Source of the DNA: Bigelowiella natans CCMP2755 | Taxonomy: Eukaryota; Cercozoa; Chlorarachniophyceae | NCBI GenBank assembly: GCA_000320545.1 | Contig: ADNK01001076.1 | Span: forward strand, 1-47,500 | Direction of reading: 5' to 3' | DNA: 47,500 bases | Part shown: positions 32,039-44,142 of the stretch, piece after piece | How positions within the stretch are numbered: the first letter of the stretch is position 1 | How the letters are laid out: each line of letters opens with the position of its first letter | Program-made: the position numbers and the translations under genes | The notes under the pieces: generated by a model | Seen by the model: only the letters and a program-made list of their open reading frames with translations | Told to the model about the DNA's origin: nothing | The model's database searches: none

Positions 32039-34144
32039 GCCACTATTGACCATCACCCCTGGCCTCTTCTGATTATTTGCCGGTCTTATAGTATTCGGTT
32101 GTCCCGGATGATGAGGCTTTATCGGGGAAGGGAGGGGAGGGAGTCCGCTACATGGCGGAGATGTTTTCCCCCCCCCCCCTTCTGTATTTTCTGTCATCTT
32201 CGCACTACTGCTGCTAGCAGTAGCAAGAGAGCTTCCCTGGTCACTCTTTTTGGGAGTAGATACTGGCGTGTTGGCGCTACTACTGCTATGCTTGGCCTCT
32301 ATTATGGCTTCATCCACGTACAACGGCATCGGCAGTGAGTGTTGTGTCGCCGTCGGTAATGATGTAATCGCAACAGATAGCCGACGGACCTGTTTCTCGT
32401 GGTGCTGCACTAACCGCGAAGCTGAGTCGCTAATGCCAGAAGGCATGCTTGCAATGTTTACATTATCCAGATCGTAGTCTTCGTCCTCATCCTCATCATC
32501 GTCGTCGTCGTCGTCTCCGTTGTTCTCCGTAAGACATACCAGGATCTTGTCCTTGTGGTCCATTGGGTTCGCCTCGAAAACCTGCAGGAGAAAGTAGGTG
32601 GGAGAGGAGAAGGGGGGGGGGAGGACGGACAAATATATCATTCTCAGTGAAGAATGCAATCATCGTGTTGGTTATGATCAGTTTAAAAACAACCATCATG
32701 ATCATAATCCTCATCTTCACAATCACAGCAGCATGCTGTCGAAACGTCATTCATTCTTTCATCGCTGTGGCACTACCCATCCTTGAATCGCCACGGGGGC
32801 CTTTGCCTCATCGGTAGCGGGTGACGACGAGGACGACGTCGCCGCCATTGCTTGAGTTTCTTCAATCTTGACATGCAAGAACACTTGCTTGCTGTTGAGG
32901 TCTCTTATTCTCTTATCGACGTAAAACGGGTCGTGGGGAAGGGTCACCACATTCCCATCCTTGCCCTTCACAGCTTTGCTTTCGAGCTGATCGCTCACCG
33001 ACGTTGGCTCCGATGTAAGGAAAAGGACTTCATTATAGCTTGACTCCTCATTGCGGCAGTACTTCCAGTAGCCTTTTTCTGTGCACTTGTGCTGGGGGGA
33101 TGGGGGTGGAGGATGATGAGGCATGTGATCACGCGGCAGGGAAAAGTAGAAGGACCACGACCTACTTCTCTTCTTCTTCTTCTTCTTCTTCTTCTTCTTC
33201 TTCTTCTTTTCCCTTGATACGAAATCAAATACCCAACCGGCGGAGACTACATTGCCAACAACATACATGCAGAGTAGCGGCAGCAAATACTTCTCCTTCC
33301 TCTAATCCAAAAGCCGCAACCACGCAATTTTTTTTGGCTCTCTCCCCATCCCTTGTTTCGAGAACATACTACTATACTGGTAGCAATAATACGCTCCCCC
33401 TCGTTGTTACTACCGTGAGAGACGAGCTGACAGTGCTTTGGTTAAGAGCAGGATGCGGAGTCGAGTGAGGGACACCAGCTGGTGATGAAGCACTAGCAGC
33501 AGAGGAGGAAGATGTTGGTAGCTGCACGCTGTCTAATGATGCCGTGCTGTTCTCTGGTGCTATCATTCGCAGCAACTCCGTTGTTAGGGCGTCATCCTTA
33601 GGAGAAGAGAAAAAAGAAGGGATGGTGGTTGGGATGAAGATAAACAAATGAAATGGATTTCGCCAACTGATCACATACAGTAACAATTTGCCTATCTTTC
33701 TTCTCCTTGGCCATCCTATTTGTTGTTCTTGCTGTAACGCCTCCCTCTATAGTTTAGCTCTTATTACCTTTAGATTTGTCCCAATAGCCAGATCCCGTGC
33801 CACACTGAGGAGGAAGAGGAGAAGGCGAAGGAGGAAGAGGAAACGGGGGATGAGGAAGAGGCAAAAGATTGCCCCCAGAATCACCTCTATGCATATATAA
33901 CCATCATTGTCGTCGTTGTGGTGATGCTGCTGATTGTTGTCTAAATAGTAGTAGCAGTAGTAGTAGTAGTAGTAGTTGTTGTTGTAGTAGTACCCTTCTA
34001 ACGTGGTCGCCCTCCTGAGGAAGCCATTTGCACCACTAATTTCATTCAAGAGCTTTTCAGCATCATTATCATCATTCTTAAGGCGACCCGTGCTGCTATC
34101 TGACCCCTCTGGAAGTAGCTTCTCTTCTACTGGTGCAGAGATTC

Positions 34145-34181
<37 letters not shown>

Positions 34182-34784
34182 TATCACCTTATCTTGAACA
34201 ACCTTTTCCTCTTTTGTGACTATTCCTTCTGCTGCTTCTGCTTCTTTGATTTGGGCGGAGTGGTCAGCAGCTGCCTCCTCTTTCCGTTTGCGCTCCCTAA
34301 CTTCCTCTTCTGCCATCTCCTCCTCATCAGCTGTAGCATCACAAATAGAAGTTGTTGTGTTGTCAAGGAGGTTGTGGTGGGAGGGGGGAAGAAAAGAACT
34401 AGTCGTAGAAGAAGAAGAATTATCGAAGGAAAGATGATCGCGGCGTCGATTTTCATCAAAGAAAGTGCGGATCAGCTTTCCCAATTCACGGCGCTCATCT
34501 TCGGTGATATCTTGCCACCCAAACGAGAACAGGTGGATTATACAGTGATTTCCAGTCAGGAAAATGGTGTGGAGGGGATAGAAATATAGGATGGTTATTC
34601 ATGAAAAGAAGAAGAAGAAGAAGAAGAAGAAGAAGAAAAATCCAATTCGGCCAATATAATATCATCCACCATAGAATACAGAAAAGAGATAAATTAGTAT
34701 CATTGAGTCAATCAATCACGTCCGTATTGTTCATGGTTCTTGATATGGGTGAATACTATTACTGTCATAAGCAAGTGTACCAAC

Positions 34785-34815
<31 letters not shown>

Positions 34816-35549
34816 TGGATCATCATCATCATGATCATCAGGATCTTCTTGAATATCTGACAATCCTGATATGTCCAATGCTTTCAGCATTCCCTTATCA
34901 TCCAGGCTTGCATATCTATCCCCTGCTGTCAGAGATGCATATTTCATAATCACGAAGAAGGGGATCGATCCCAAATAACATAATTGCCACACCTCTTGAT
35001 CGGTTGCCGTCCCCTTCCTGGTCGCTGTCACTGTCCCCAGCGCCATCCTGCAGTGAGAAATTTTGGAGTACTCTCGTCATCATCGAGATTCACCACACGT
35101 GCATGCAGGGGCAATTCGGGGGAAAGGAGGATAAAAAAGAATGGAGAGAGGGAGAATATGGCAGACGACCGCTATCAGCTTGAGTAGATTTTCTTCATCG
35201 TCAGAATTTAAAGTCGAATCCACACTCTCGCCCTTACAAATTAGGACAAAGAGCCGCGGCAGGTAAGGACAACATGCGACAGGAATTTGTCTTGAAGAAT
35301 TATATCGTGCTATCTATCTATCTACATGCGACAGGAATTTGTCTTGAAGAATTATATCGTGCTATCTAAGGACAACATGCGACAGGAATTTGTCTTGAAG
35401 AATTATATCGTGCTATCTATCTATCTACAATAGTCGCTTGTTATCACCCTGTGGTGTGAAGAAACAGTGGTATTTGCCGTTACCCTCTCCTTCGTTAAGG
35501 GTGATAATGGCGAGAGCTTTTCGTCAGAGTCCATGCACTGTTGACATTG

Positions 35550-35608
<59 letters not shown>

Positions 35609-35865
35609 TAAATGATTATCAAAAAAGACAAAGGTTAGGTACAGGACAGGGGCGACTTTGTGGAACCTCTCTCTCTCTCGATGTTCCAGTGCGCTCCTAA
35701 CCGCAAAGGCGGCTGATTGGATTTTGTGGTTTATTTCGCTTCTATACACAACGTCCCAGGCCCGTTTCTTGTCGTCTCAATGAAATGACGTTGGATATGT
35801 TCGCTACCTGTCGGGGCAGACAACGTGAAAATCAAGAGTACGAACAAAGAATAGGCTATTATCAT
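27911..35865 (-). CDS. Formin (FH1-FH2), probably membrane-anchored
   Basis: Minus-strand model, 22 exons: 35865..35808, 35775..35657, 35537..35484, 35232..35170, 35047..34993, 34925..34815, 34510..33994, 33804..33768, 33596..33414, 33301..33221, 33091..32777, 32581..31871, 31665..31627, 31523..30819, 30581..30336, 30154..29988, 29771..29510, 29321..29205, 29076..28853, 28724..28644, 28332..28272, 27976..27911; ~1,424 codons in phase, last exon unresolved. The first 19 residues are a signal/anchor helix ([19 protein letters not shown]). A long acidic, Ser-rich region follows. FH1 (~830-935) is a run of [19 protein letters not shown] units; FH2 (~945-1400) shows [50 protein letters not shown] and [14 protein letters not shown]. 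Formins nucleate and elongate actin filaments. A poly-Lys insert sits within FH2. The N-terminal half (upstream of ~33.6 kb) is joined by inference and could be a separate gene. Confidence 0.75.
35265..35428. repeat. Tandem repeat array in a formin intron
   Basis: Three near-identical copies of a ~45 bp unit containing ACATGCGACAGGAATTTGTC and TGAAGAATTATATCGTGCTA, each ending in a variable CTAT run. Units 1 and 3 share an extra 5' AAGGACAAC and start 103 bp apart, so the array looks like a higher-order duplication. In the proposed model it lies inside the intron between 35484 and 35232. Confidence 0.8.
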
Positions 35866-36600
35866 AGCAAACAACTGAAACGAGATCGAAGATAAGGAAA
35901 TCCTTAAGGCAGAAATCGGAACAATTCCTTGCCTGGGTGTTGACGTCTACCGTTACATGGAAAATACAAGATGCATAATACATCTCTGTTGAAGAGAAGA
36001 GAAGTGCATTACACAACAGCTCTGAAGCAAAGCGGATGAAAAAAATATACCAGCCACCACCATGAAGCCCCAACCACTCTACTTCGGAGGGAAAAATGTA
36101 CTTGTTCTAATCCATCCTCCCCCCCCTTCTAGGGTTTCCCACACCATCCCTGCCCCCCCCCCTGGCCTGGAAACATTCGAAGGAACTACAACCGACGTGC
36201 TGGGTACTAACTAAGATCTACCAATTTTTCAAACTATGTACCTTTTGTTGCATTGAATGCTATTTTATTGAATATTCACAACAAATCCATGTCTCTGTGG
36301 ATATTTGCCATGCTATTGCCCGGTGTGATGAGACTGGGAGTTGTCCTGCATCATCCTGGGAATTATTTCTGCGGATTGAACAGCGCTCTAATGTAGGAGC
36401 TTTCTTATTTGCGACAGCTAAATTTTAAAGTTTTACTCCAGGATAGGGTCCAAGGAGCTGGTTAGTTAGTTGTTAGTTCTGTTCGCGCCCTTGACTTCCC
36501 AGCTATGTTGTTACACCGAAGTGAGCTAGTTCACTTTGTTTTTGTTCCTTCTTTTCCATTTTCTTCCTCTTCTTTTTCTTTTCTAAAGTTGAGCACCCAT

Positions 36601-36631
<31 letters not shown>

Positions 36632-36724
36632 ACAACAACAACACTAACAACACATCTGCCCCTATTCTCTACAACAGCGGCAGGGCGCAGCGGCAGCAAA
36701 CGAGCGCCGCACCACGAGTCCCGT
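35866..36724. other. Divergent spacer between formin and Rrp42
   Basis: Contains C-rich runs (36119-36126 and 36153-36162), an ACA triplet run (36601-36650) and frames with no domain. The frame just upstream of the formin ATG stays open for about 30 codons but has no start, so an extra 5' exon there is possible. It should hold promoters for both genes. Confidence 0.35.
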
Positions 36725-37427
36725 ATGCTCTTGTCCGACAGCGAGCGGAAGTGAGACATTGAAAATTTAAAACGATAGGAATAAGTCACTTGAAGCGTTT
36801 GGTGTGGAATCATGATGAAATAGAAATGAAAAAGAACTGGGGTTCATGCAGCTCTGTGCCGACCTAAGGACAAACAGCGAATCTTCTTGTTCTAAATTTC
36901 GACACGTGTATGTCCTTTTGTCGGTGTTTACATGATGCCCTTTGTTTCGTTTGCCCCACGTACGCTTAGATTCATTTCGGCCGGGATCGCTCAAGACATC
37001 CGTACCGATGGCCGGCGACGGATGGATTACCGGTAATATAACCTTCCAAACTAAAGCAGACGCACACATACTTGTTCCTGCATAGCGTGCCTTGTTTCGG
37101 AAACTCGCACGATACTGCTTCGCTGAATAGCCACTTTGTTCGAAACGGTGTACTTATTGTAAATTAGGTTCTTCGATCTGAAAACGGACGTGATTTTAAA
37201 TGCCAACGGGTCGTGTTATTTTTACTGTTTGCCTGGGCGAAAGAGAGTTTGTTAACAACGATTTTGAATATCAGATCCGCACGTATACAACTAGACAATA
37301 CAGACATTCTTGTTGCCGTAAAGGTTATGTGAGATTTTTTAATTTCTACGGAACTTAAGTAAGGAAAATGGCAGTTTTGATGATATAGCATCCTTTCGAC
37401 GTGTTGTATACTCTTAATTTTGGCATC

Positions 37428-37481
<54 letters not shown>

Positions 37482-38660
37482 ATATATATGCGGACGAAAT
37501 AGGTTGGGATAGAGGAAACGGAGGTGGCGAATCCAGATGAGGGGAGAGCATGCGGATCGGTGGAATGGTAACTACTCACCTATGAGGTGTAATCATGTTC
37601 TTGAATCGATTTCTATTCTTCTTACTTCAGCGCGCCCAGTGCTTCTATATTGTTCCAAGGTCTAATATCAATACAAACAAGAAAAATCACACAAACACAC
37701 CTACATGTGTTCATTTGCGTTTGTGCGTGCGAGGTCATGAGAAGCAATATGTTCGCAGGTAGAGGAGCCGATGCTCTGAATGTCAAGTTGACCAGGTGCG
37801 AAGAAAGCCGAGAGATATTTGCAACTTGTAGAGTGCGGAAGGAGCATAAAATGTGCATTTTGGAAAAGGGTATTCAAAGTCATTAATGTTTTTTATCAAC
37901 ACCCAGCCGTCTCCAGCAGCTTCTAGATTCAGCAATCGATAAGGAGGCACTATGCATTGTACTCTAATTTCTAACCATTGCCACTAAGAAAACGAGTAAA
38001 TAATCCCTAATCTTAGTCTCGCTCCATGCTTTATTCCTCAATATATTTCTGCCTCCTCCTCCTCAATTTCTTCTTAATTTTTATCTTAGGTTCCTCGCAA
38101 ACAATGCTGGGTTGTCAATGTAGATGCCGTGGTAGGTTTCATCTGCGAGTTCTTTCTCTTTCACGTGGTCTTGATGTTCATGGTAGAAAGTACTAGTCGC
38201 TCTCTACTCCTTATCTCCTGTTCTCTCGGTCACTACTAATCCGATTTGGATCTTTCCCCTGTCTTGTTTGTCAATTATCCCTGCAAGGTGCTGGATTCGT
38301 CTGGCAACTTAGAAGACGCTATATCAATGGCAACGTTTGCTGCATTGCACACAACAACGTACGGACTTACTTACTGAAAGCAAACCTATACATCGTCATC
38401 CTCACTACATGTCCTTTCGTCTCTCTCCCCTTCTCTGATGCCGATCATCATTTCTCACTATCGTCGTTCTTCATGGTTAAGTTGGTCTCTTTCCATGCAG
38501 CATTCCTGCGGTCAAAGTCGTCACGGGAGAAGAATCAAACGAAACTATAATTGAGGTTGTACTCACAAGAAATTCTTTTGAACGAGTGCGGCATCGTTTC
38601 GTCGGAAGGAACCGTCGTACTTCCTCCGCATCTTCTCTCATGTGTTGCGTGTATTCATGA

Positions 38661-38696
<36 letters not shown>

Positions 38697-38846
38697 GGGG
38701 GGGGGGTTGGCATTGATCTCCAGTCATTTTTTGTCCAATGTTGTGATATGGTGTTCTCTGTAGTCATCTGATTCAATTATTGATAGGTTTCCGACGATCC
38801 TTATGAGACCACAGTAAGATGTTATTCGTAGATGATTTTGAGCATT

Positions 38847-38887
<41 letters not shown>

Positions 38888-39863
38888 ACGTGCATGTGCA
38901 TGTAGGTATGATGTGTGCGATGTCCTCGATGGAATATAGCATCACTACCTACACAAGGAGCATAGATTGCATTTTGACCTGTTGTTGCCGAGTATTTGTT
39001 CATTGTAGTATATGCCATTATTCGTTTCAGGACTTAAAGCTGAACGAACCCCCGCTTACAGTCTCCTTGACCAAGGTATAAGGATGTTAAGTACTTGGAG
39101 GGGGGGTCATGGAGGGATTGCATGTATGCTAAGTTGTTGTAAAAATAGGTGGGGACGCACTTCATCGTCGATGCTACAGGAGAGGAGGAGTCTTGCATGT
39201 CTGCAAAGGTGGGTGCTAGTAATCATACAACGAGCCGATAATCGAAATAACTCTCTCTCTCCCCTCTTTCACTAGGTTACGTTCGCCGTGGATGCTGGAG
39301 GAAAGTTGTGTGCAATGAGCAAGACCGGAATTGGTCCTTTCTTCTGATAGAATTCGTACACTTCGATTCCCTAAGTCACCACCCATGATGAACATTCATT
39401 GAATTACCATTCTCTGCATCATCTCTGATATGTATTTTGACCTATGGTATAACATATGATATCTAGGCGGTATTAGCAAGAAATTGTTGACAAGCATGAT
39501 GGCAACAGCGTCTGGTGAGTAGACTTTATGCATCAACCAAAAACGATGAAAGAGCGAGATTAGAAACTTCTATATTTTTTTTTGCTTCGCCAATCGGCTC
39601 GAAAGCTATAAGAAGACAAAATCCTTTGTACATTTTGAGTGGTAGAAGTAGTGGCTCAAGTAGAATAAAGAGGTGGTGATGGTAGTAGTGATCATAGGCG
39701 ACGATACTTGACAAATGATTGCATCTATGATTAAGAATCACTGCCAAAATATCAACCATGTTCGCTTTTACCCCGACTCTTAGAAACAGGAAAAAAGCTC
39801 ATAGAGAAAATAAGGTCAACAATAAGAGAAGGTGAAAAGGAAGAAAGGAAAAATGATCGTTAA
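36725..39863 (+). CDS. RRP42: Exosome core subunit Rrp42 (EXOSC7-like, RNase PH fold)
   Basis: Model, 16 exons: 36725..36750, 36970..37032, 37168..37209, 37275..37323, 37503..37567, 37631..37659, 37759..37795, 37907..37958, 38090..38131, 38288..38358, 38501..38555, 39031..39075, 39149..39208, 39276..39333, 39467..39514, 39784..39863; 273 aa, all phases agree. Family hallmarks in order: SERKFISAGIAQDIRTDGR, GSARIQLDNTDILVAVK, PDEGRACGSVECAPSAS, AIDKEALCIVPRKQCWVVNV, LDSSGNLEDAISMATFAALH, FIVDATGEEESCMSAK, GGKLCAMSKTGIGG. Length matches the usual 265-295 aa. Rrp42 is one of six RNase PH-like ring subunits of the RNA exosome (nucleus and cytoplasm), which guides RNA to the catalytic subunit; the ring subunit itself is normally inactive. 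Exons as short as 26-29 nt occur. Confidence 0.92.
37433..37477. repeat. (TA)n microsatellite in Rrp42 intron
   Basis: About 45 bp of uninterrupted TA. Other Rrp42 introns carry GA followed by a poly-G run (38661-38706) and a GT run (about 38850-38884). Confidence 0.95.
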
Positions 39864-40642
39864 AAATGCTGAAGAGATCGGAAAAGATAGAGAAGAGATA
39901 AAGTATCTCCACGGAAATGGCGGCTGCATAGCTGGGCTACGCGGTGAACAAGCAGGCGGGCATGATTTAAATTTAGGGATTCTCGAGACAGAGGATTTGG
40001 GAGTATCCATGTTATATTAGATTCAGGTATCGCTGCTGCCATGAATGGTAGTTCACGTGTGCATTATCTGGCCGGACCTTACCTATGCAATCGCACATCA
40101 TGTATCTGCTGGCTTATGAGACGGATGTATTGGCATAATTTTTCAATGATCAGCTATGCAAAGCAGCGGCCACACGGTTAAATTGACTTGTTCGTTTCTG
40201 TTGCGGTGTCTATCATTCATGAAAAAGCGACAGGACGCGCATGTCGCGCTGTACGTACACTATTGCGCATCTCCGTTTTTTCTGGTGACAGTCGCTTGGT
40301 AAGAGACAGTATATATACTAAATATATAAACGCGTCGCTTAACATCGTGGTCTCTGCTGGCTTATCAAATTTACATTAGATCAGCACTTTGCTTGCGTAT
40401 TGATCGCACGGACATGCTATGCATACAAGCATTGATGCAAGCTGCTACTGGCTAGCTGGGAGCCTGGCACGTATAACTTACACGTATTGCACTGCATGCT
40501 ATTTAAGTTATTGAATGCTGCATGTGCCATGCTTGCTCATACAGCGCCGTGTAGATATGTGACATATCTAGAAGTCATCTATGTAACATTTCAACTAATT
40601 TCAATTTCACTAAAGCCAGACCTTGGATGTTCATAATACGGG
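39864..40642. other. Convergent spacer with dispersed repeat and palindromic words
   Basis: Between the stops of Rrp42 and the E2 gene. A dispersed-repeat copy lies at 40116-40160. From about 40400 to 40550 GCATGC, GCTAGCTGG and similar words are frequent, with few simple repeats. The frame at 40188-40379 has no domain and is treated as chance. Confidence 0.45.
40116..40160 (+). repeat. Dispersed repeat copy 5 (degenerate)
   Basis: Begins TGAGACGGATGTATTGGCAT, has TTTTTCAATGATCAG and ends GCTATGCAAAGCAG, matching both ends of the 17.3 kb copies; the middle is shortened. Confidence 0.5.
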
Positions 40643-41638
40643 TTAAGAGTCTTTTTGTTTTTTTTTCCTTGAAGCTAAGCTGAACCTATTGTTTCTTTTT
40701 TTCCCAGCGTGAGATTCTTTCCCATTTTCGTGGTTATTCAACGATGTTGTGTCTTCATTACTTTCTTGACTTTTTCCACCGGGTGCTGATGAAGACTTGG
40801 ATTTATCGGAAGAAGAAATTTCGTTGCTTATCCTTTTGTTAACCTTGACATCCCCATCATCATCCTTACTATCAGTGCTACTATTTTTATTCTCAGCAAT
40901 CACCTCCTTATTTGACATATCGGATCCCTCCCCATCCCCCCCTCCGGTGCTTCCCTCACCAGTTCCGCCTGTCTCCGAAGTTGTTCCTACTACCAGAGAC
41001 GGAGCCGTACCACAAGCGTGCTTTGCGGTCCATTGTTTTGCTACTCGCTCAAACTCCGCTCGATCATTCGTGTACTGTTCAGTGATGTCGGCCATAAGCC
41101 CGTCGTTAGCGTTCGGAGTTGCCATCAAAAGCCGGACAGTCGCCAACAGAGTACAGAAATTAATCGATGGCGACCAGCTACCTTTCGGCGGCATTTTGAG
41201 GGTGTCGAGGCATATTCTTCCCCCTGAGTCGATGTTTGGGTGGTAGATTGGAGTGACGAATTTTAGCTTTGGCGGCTCGAATGGATATCGATCTGGAACC
41301 TCAAGTCTCAGCTTGAACGTTCCTTTTGCATAGGGGCTATCTTCTGGTCCGGTAATCTGCGCTTCGAACATGTCGAGCCTATCTTCCATCGGCCACGCAC
41401 AAACTCCGTGGGGAGGGTCTCGATCCAGCAGCATAATTTCTCTCTTCTACGGGTAGAAAATGGCAGGTGAGAGCCTTCCTTCAAGGATAGATTCGAACTT
41501 TTCAAGCATCACAGTTAGGGAAAGGATAAGAAAGAAGTAAATAATACTCAAAGACTCTCATTCATGTTTTTATCTCTTCGACTACAATGCTCTCGGAGGA
41601 AAACAGCTTCCCGCCATTGCTACCATTCGGCCCTTCAT
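40643..41638 (-). CDS. UBE2T: Ubiquitin-conjugating enzyme E2, UBE2T-like
   Basis: Minus-strand model: 41638..41624 and 41446..40643, 272 aa. The E2 core (residues ~1-160) has the HPN motif and catalytic Cys in YHPNIDSGGRICLDTLKMPP, plus YPFEPPKLKFVTP and the long loop PKGSWSPSINFCTLLATVRL, which matches UBE2T better than other E2s. UBE2T charges ubiquitin for the Fanconi-anaemia ligase that monoubiquitinates FANCD2/FANCI. The first exon (MKGRM) is inferred: it restores the N-terminal helix (MKGRMKREIMLL) and is in phase, but is only 15 nt and lies inside the first exon of the opposite-strand gene. The C-terminal ~110 residues are a Ser/Asp/Gly-rich disordered tail ending in a basic patch (SLASRKKKQKDS), longer than in the human protein. 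Confidence 0.85.
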
Positions 41639-42684
41639 CGCGAAAGGAAGTTTGGTAAGTCGATTGAACAAGTCAACTTTACTAACCAGAAACATCGAAC
41701 ATTAATCTAATGATTAACAACACAGGCCGTATTTAGTAGGGACATTCGAATATACTTTGGGAAGTAGTGTATGCGGAAAATATCCTAATATTCTTATCGA
41801 GATACATACACGATGTCGACTTTTTAATATATTTTATAGGATATATATTGGATATATTATTATCAGGAATATCCAACGAAACAACGGCTGCAACAAAATC
41901 AAACTTATTAATAGGAACGAGCAATTTAGCGCCCACCCCGATGGCCAAGGTTCATTCATCAGTACACCTAGTTTTAGATCCTCTAAGGATGTTTTTGAAT
42001 GACACAATGTATCTGGGAGGGTGGTAATAGAGGAATAGTAAGGACTTGCGATGGTTTTTCATCTTTGGAATATCAATGCGTGAGCAGGTGGGAGGAGCTG
42101 GAGAGAAGAGTAATCAGGAATTGCAGGTGTTGTTTATGTTTGCGCGTTACACTCTAATATGCAAAATGAAAAAACAGATGGCATGCGAGGGGGGGGGAAT
42201 AAAACTGATTGTACAAAAGAAGAAAAAGGAGTAAGAGGAGAATAGACGGAGGGCACGAATGGGCGGCTGTAATGCTCTCATATTCAGGACAAATTGGAAA
42301 AGATTCTCGAAGAATTTCATTGTTCGAAATTCCGTCCTACCTATGTTCGCGTCGGGGAAAACGAATATCTTCCTATCTCAGAGGTCTAAACTGCTTCCTA
42401 CCGGAGGAAGAAAAGCACTGAGCTAAAGGATTTCTCTTTTGAACGTGTGTGTGTGTGTGTGTGTGTTTGACCTTAGGCGGAGATAAAGAAATGTCCCCTG
42501 TGTCAGGAGCAGTATGGGTAGTAGCTCAACCAATATACCACCAAGATGAGCATCTTTCTTGCTCAATCACCACCACGACGATTGCTACGGCAAAATATGA
42601 TGAGTGATGTTGTCTTGTTCTCAGGCCGTCCTATTATCATTGCCCCTATGAACACGTCACTTTTGACATATCCTGCACCAGAGT

Positions 42685-42721
<37 letters not shown>

Positions 42722-43690
42722 CCAAACACAAAGACTGATGATGAGAGAAATGGGAGGAGGATATGAAGTGGTGTCATAATTGTTGTGTCGTCAGTCGGTT
42801 TTCATTGATAGTTCCCTCCACCTCAGGAAATCAAGTCGCACCATGAAAAAGTACGCAGGAAGGTATTCCATACGCATTTACATCGTCCCACATTGAATCC
42901 TTGAGTAGCTAGCTGTAGTAGCAAAAGCAATCATAATGTCCCTTATCAATCACTTGCCCTGTCTACCGAATATAGGGAAACAGGGACGAGCATAATCAAA
43001 GGCTTAGCGCCCAGTCAAATGGCATTAAATTAGGTTGCTGCAACCCTCCTAACATTCCACTTCTCCTTAGCTACGGATTCCATTCGGCGTAACATTTCAC
43101 CCTCCCCGCCCACCCCCCCCCCTCTCTCTCCTAAAATTTCGTAGGCAAAAGCATTCTAATAGAGATAGAGCAAGGTATGGTATCTTGTCTCAAGATATGG
43201 AAGGGAAGCTGTTGTATCCCCTCGTCTCTCAATTGTGTCGTCGTTTCCCCCCCTCTCTTGTTCGATATTTGCGTGTTTTGGTCCCTTCTTTTTCGCTGAT
43301 ATGCATAATCCGGCGCTTGGTGTCGTCTCCATTCGTCATCATCGTCACCCATCAATGCCATCATCACGTTGTTAGCCATTCCAAAAGAAGCTTTTTCTCC
43401 TGAAAGTGAGATCGATAGAAACGCCTGGTTGATGGTCCTCAAGGTGATGATGGTGGAAAAGGGGGAAGGGAGGGGAGGGGAGGGAGTTATGGGCAAGTTT
43501 AAGAAGATATACAACCGGTAGATCTCTTACACAAAACGTGATGATGATTTTGTACACAAAACAGCTTGGCGATAAGGATGGATTGATCAACTGCCTGGTT
43601 GCTGCAGATGAATAACATCGTGATGATGGATGATGGATGATGGATGATGGATGATGATGACGATACTCACACGTGTATATACACGCACGC

Positions 43691-43733
<43 letters not shown>

Positions 43734-44098
43734 CCACATACACATACACATACACATACACACAGTTGGAAGTCGAGACAAGAATAAAACGAGATTGGTA
43801 ATTCGCCACCTTCCCTCCTTCTCCTGGAACCCCCTCCCCGCCTTGCTGCTTTATCTTCCTCCTCCTCCTCCCATGGCTTGTTCGTGACGGGCAAGGGATA
43901 TAACCGTCGGTGACTGACGATGATGAGAAATGAGAATGAACCATGTTGTTGTTGTTGTTGTTGTTGTTATTGTTCAGGTTGGACAGTAGTAGATTTAACT
44001 TTGAGGCATGGAGAAAGGTTGTCAAGAGGGAGTTTACAGCACCAGTCAAAGGCGAGAAGGAAAAGGAGGAGGAGGAGAATCAATCGGTCGGTCATGCA

Positions 44099-44142
<44 letters not shown>

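Noticed and set aside
33221-33301. BRCT domain in the formin locus
   Set aside because: Only the C-terminal half-like words are present, with no N-terminal half nearby; similarity is probably superficial.
35265-35428. CRISPR-like array
   Set aside because: Only three units, no unique spacers between identical repeats, and a eukaryotic context; it is an ordinary tandem repeat.
40188-40379. 63-codon ORF in the 40 kb spacer
   Set aside because: It lies in a spacer with repeat and palindromic sequence, has no domain and no splice context.
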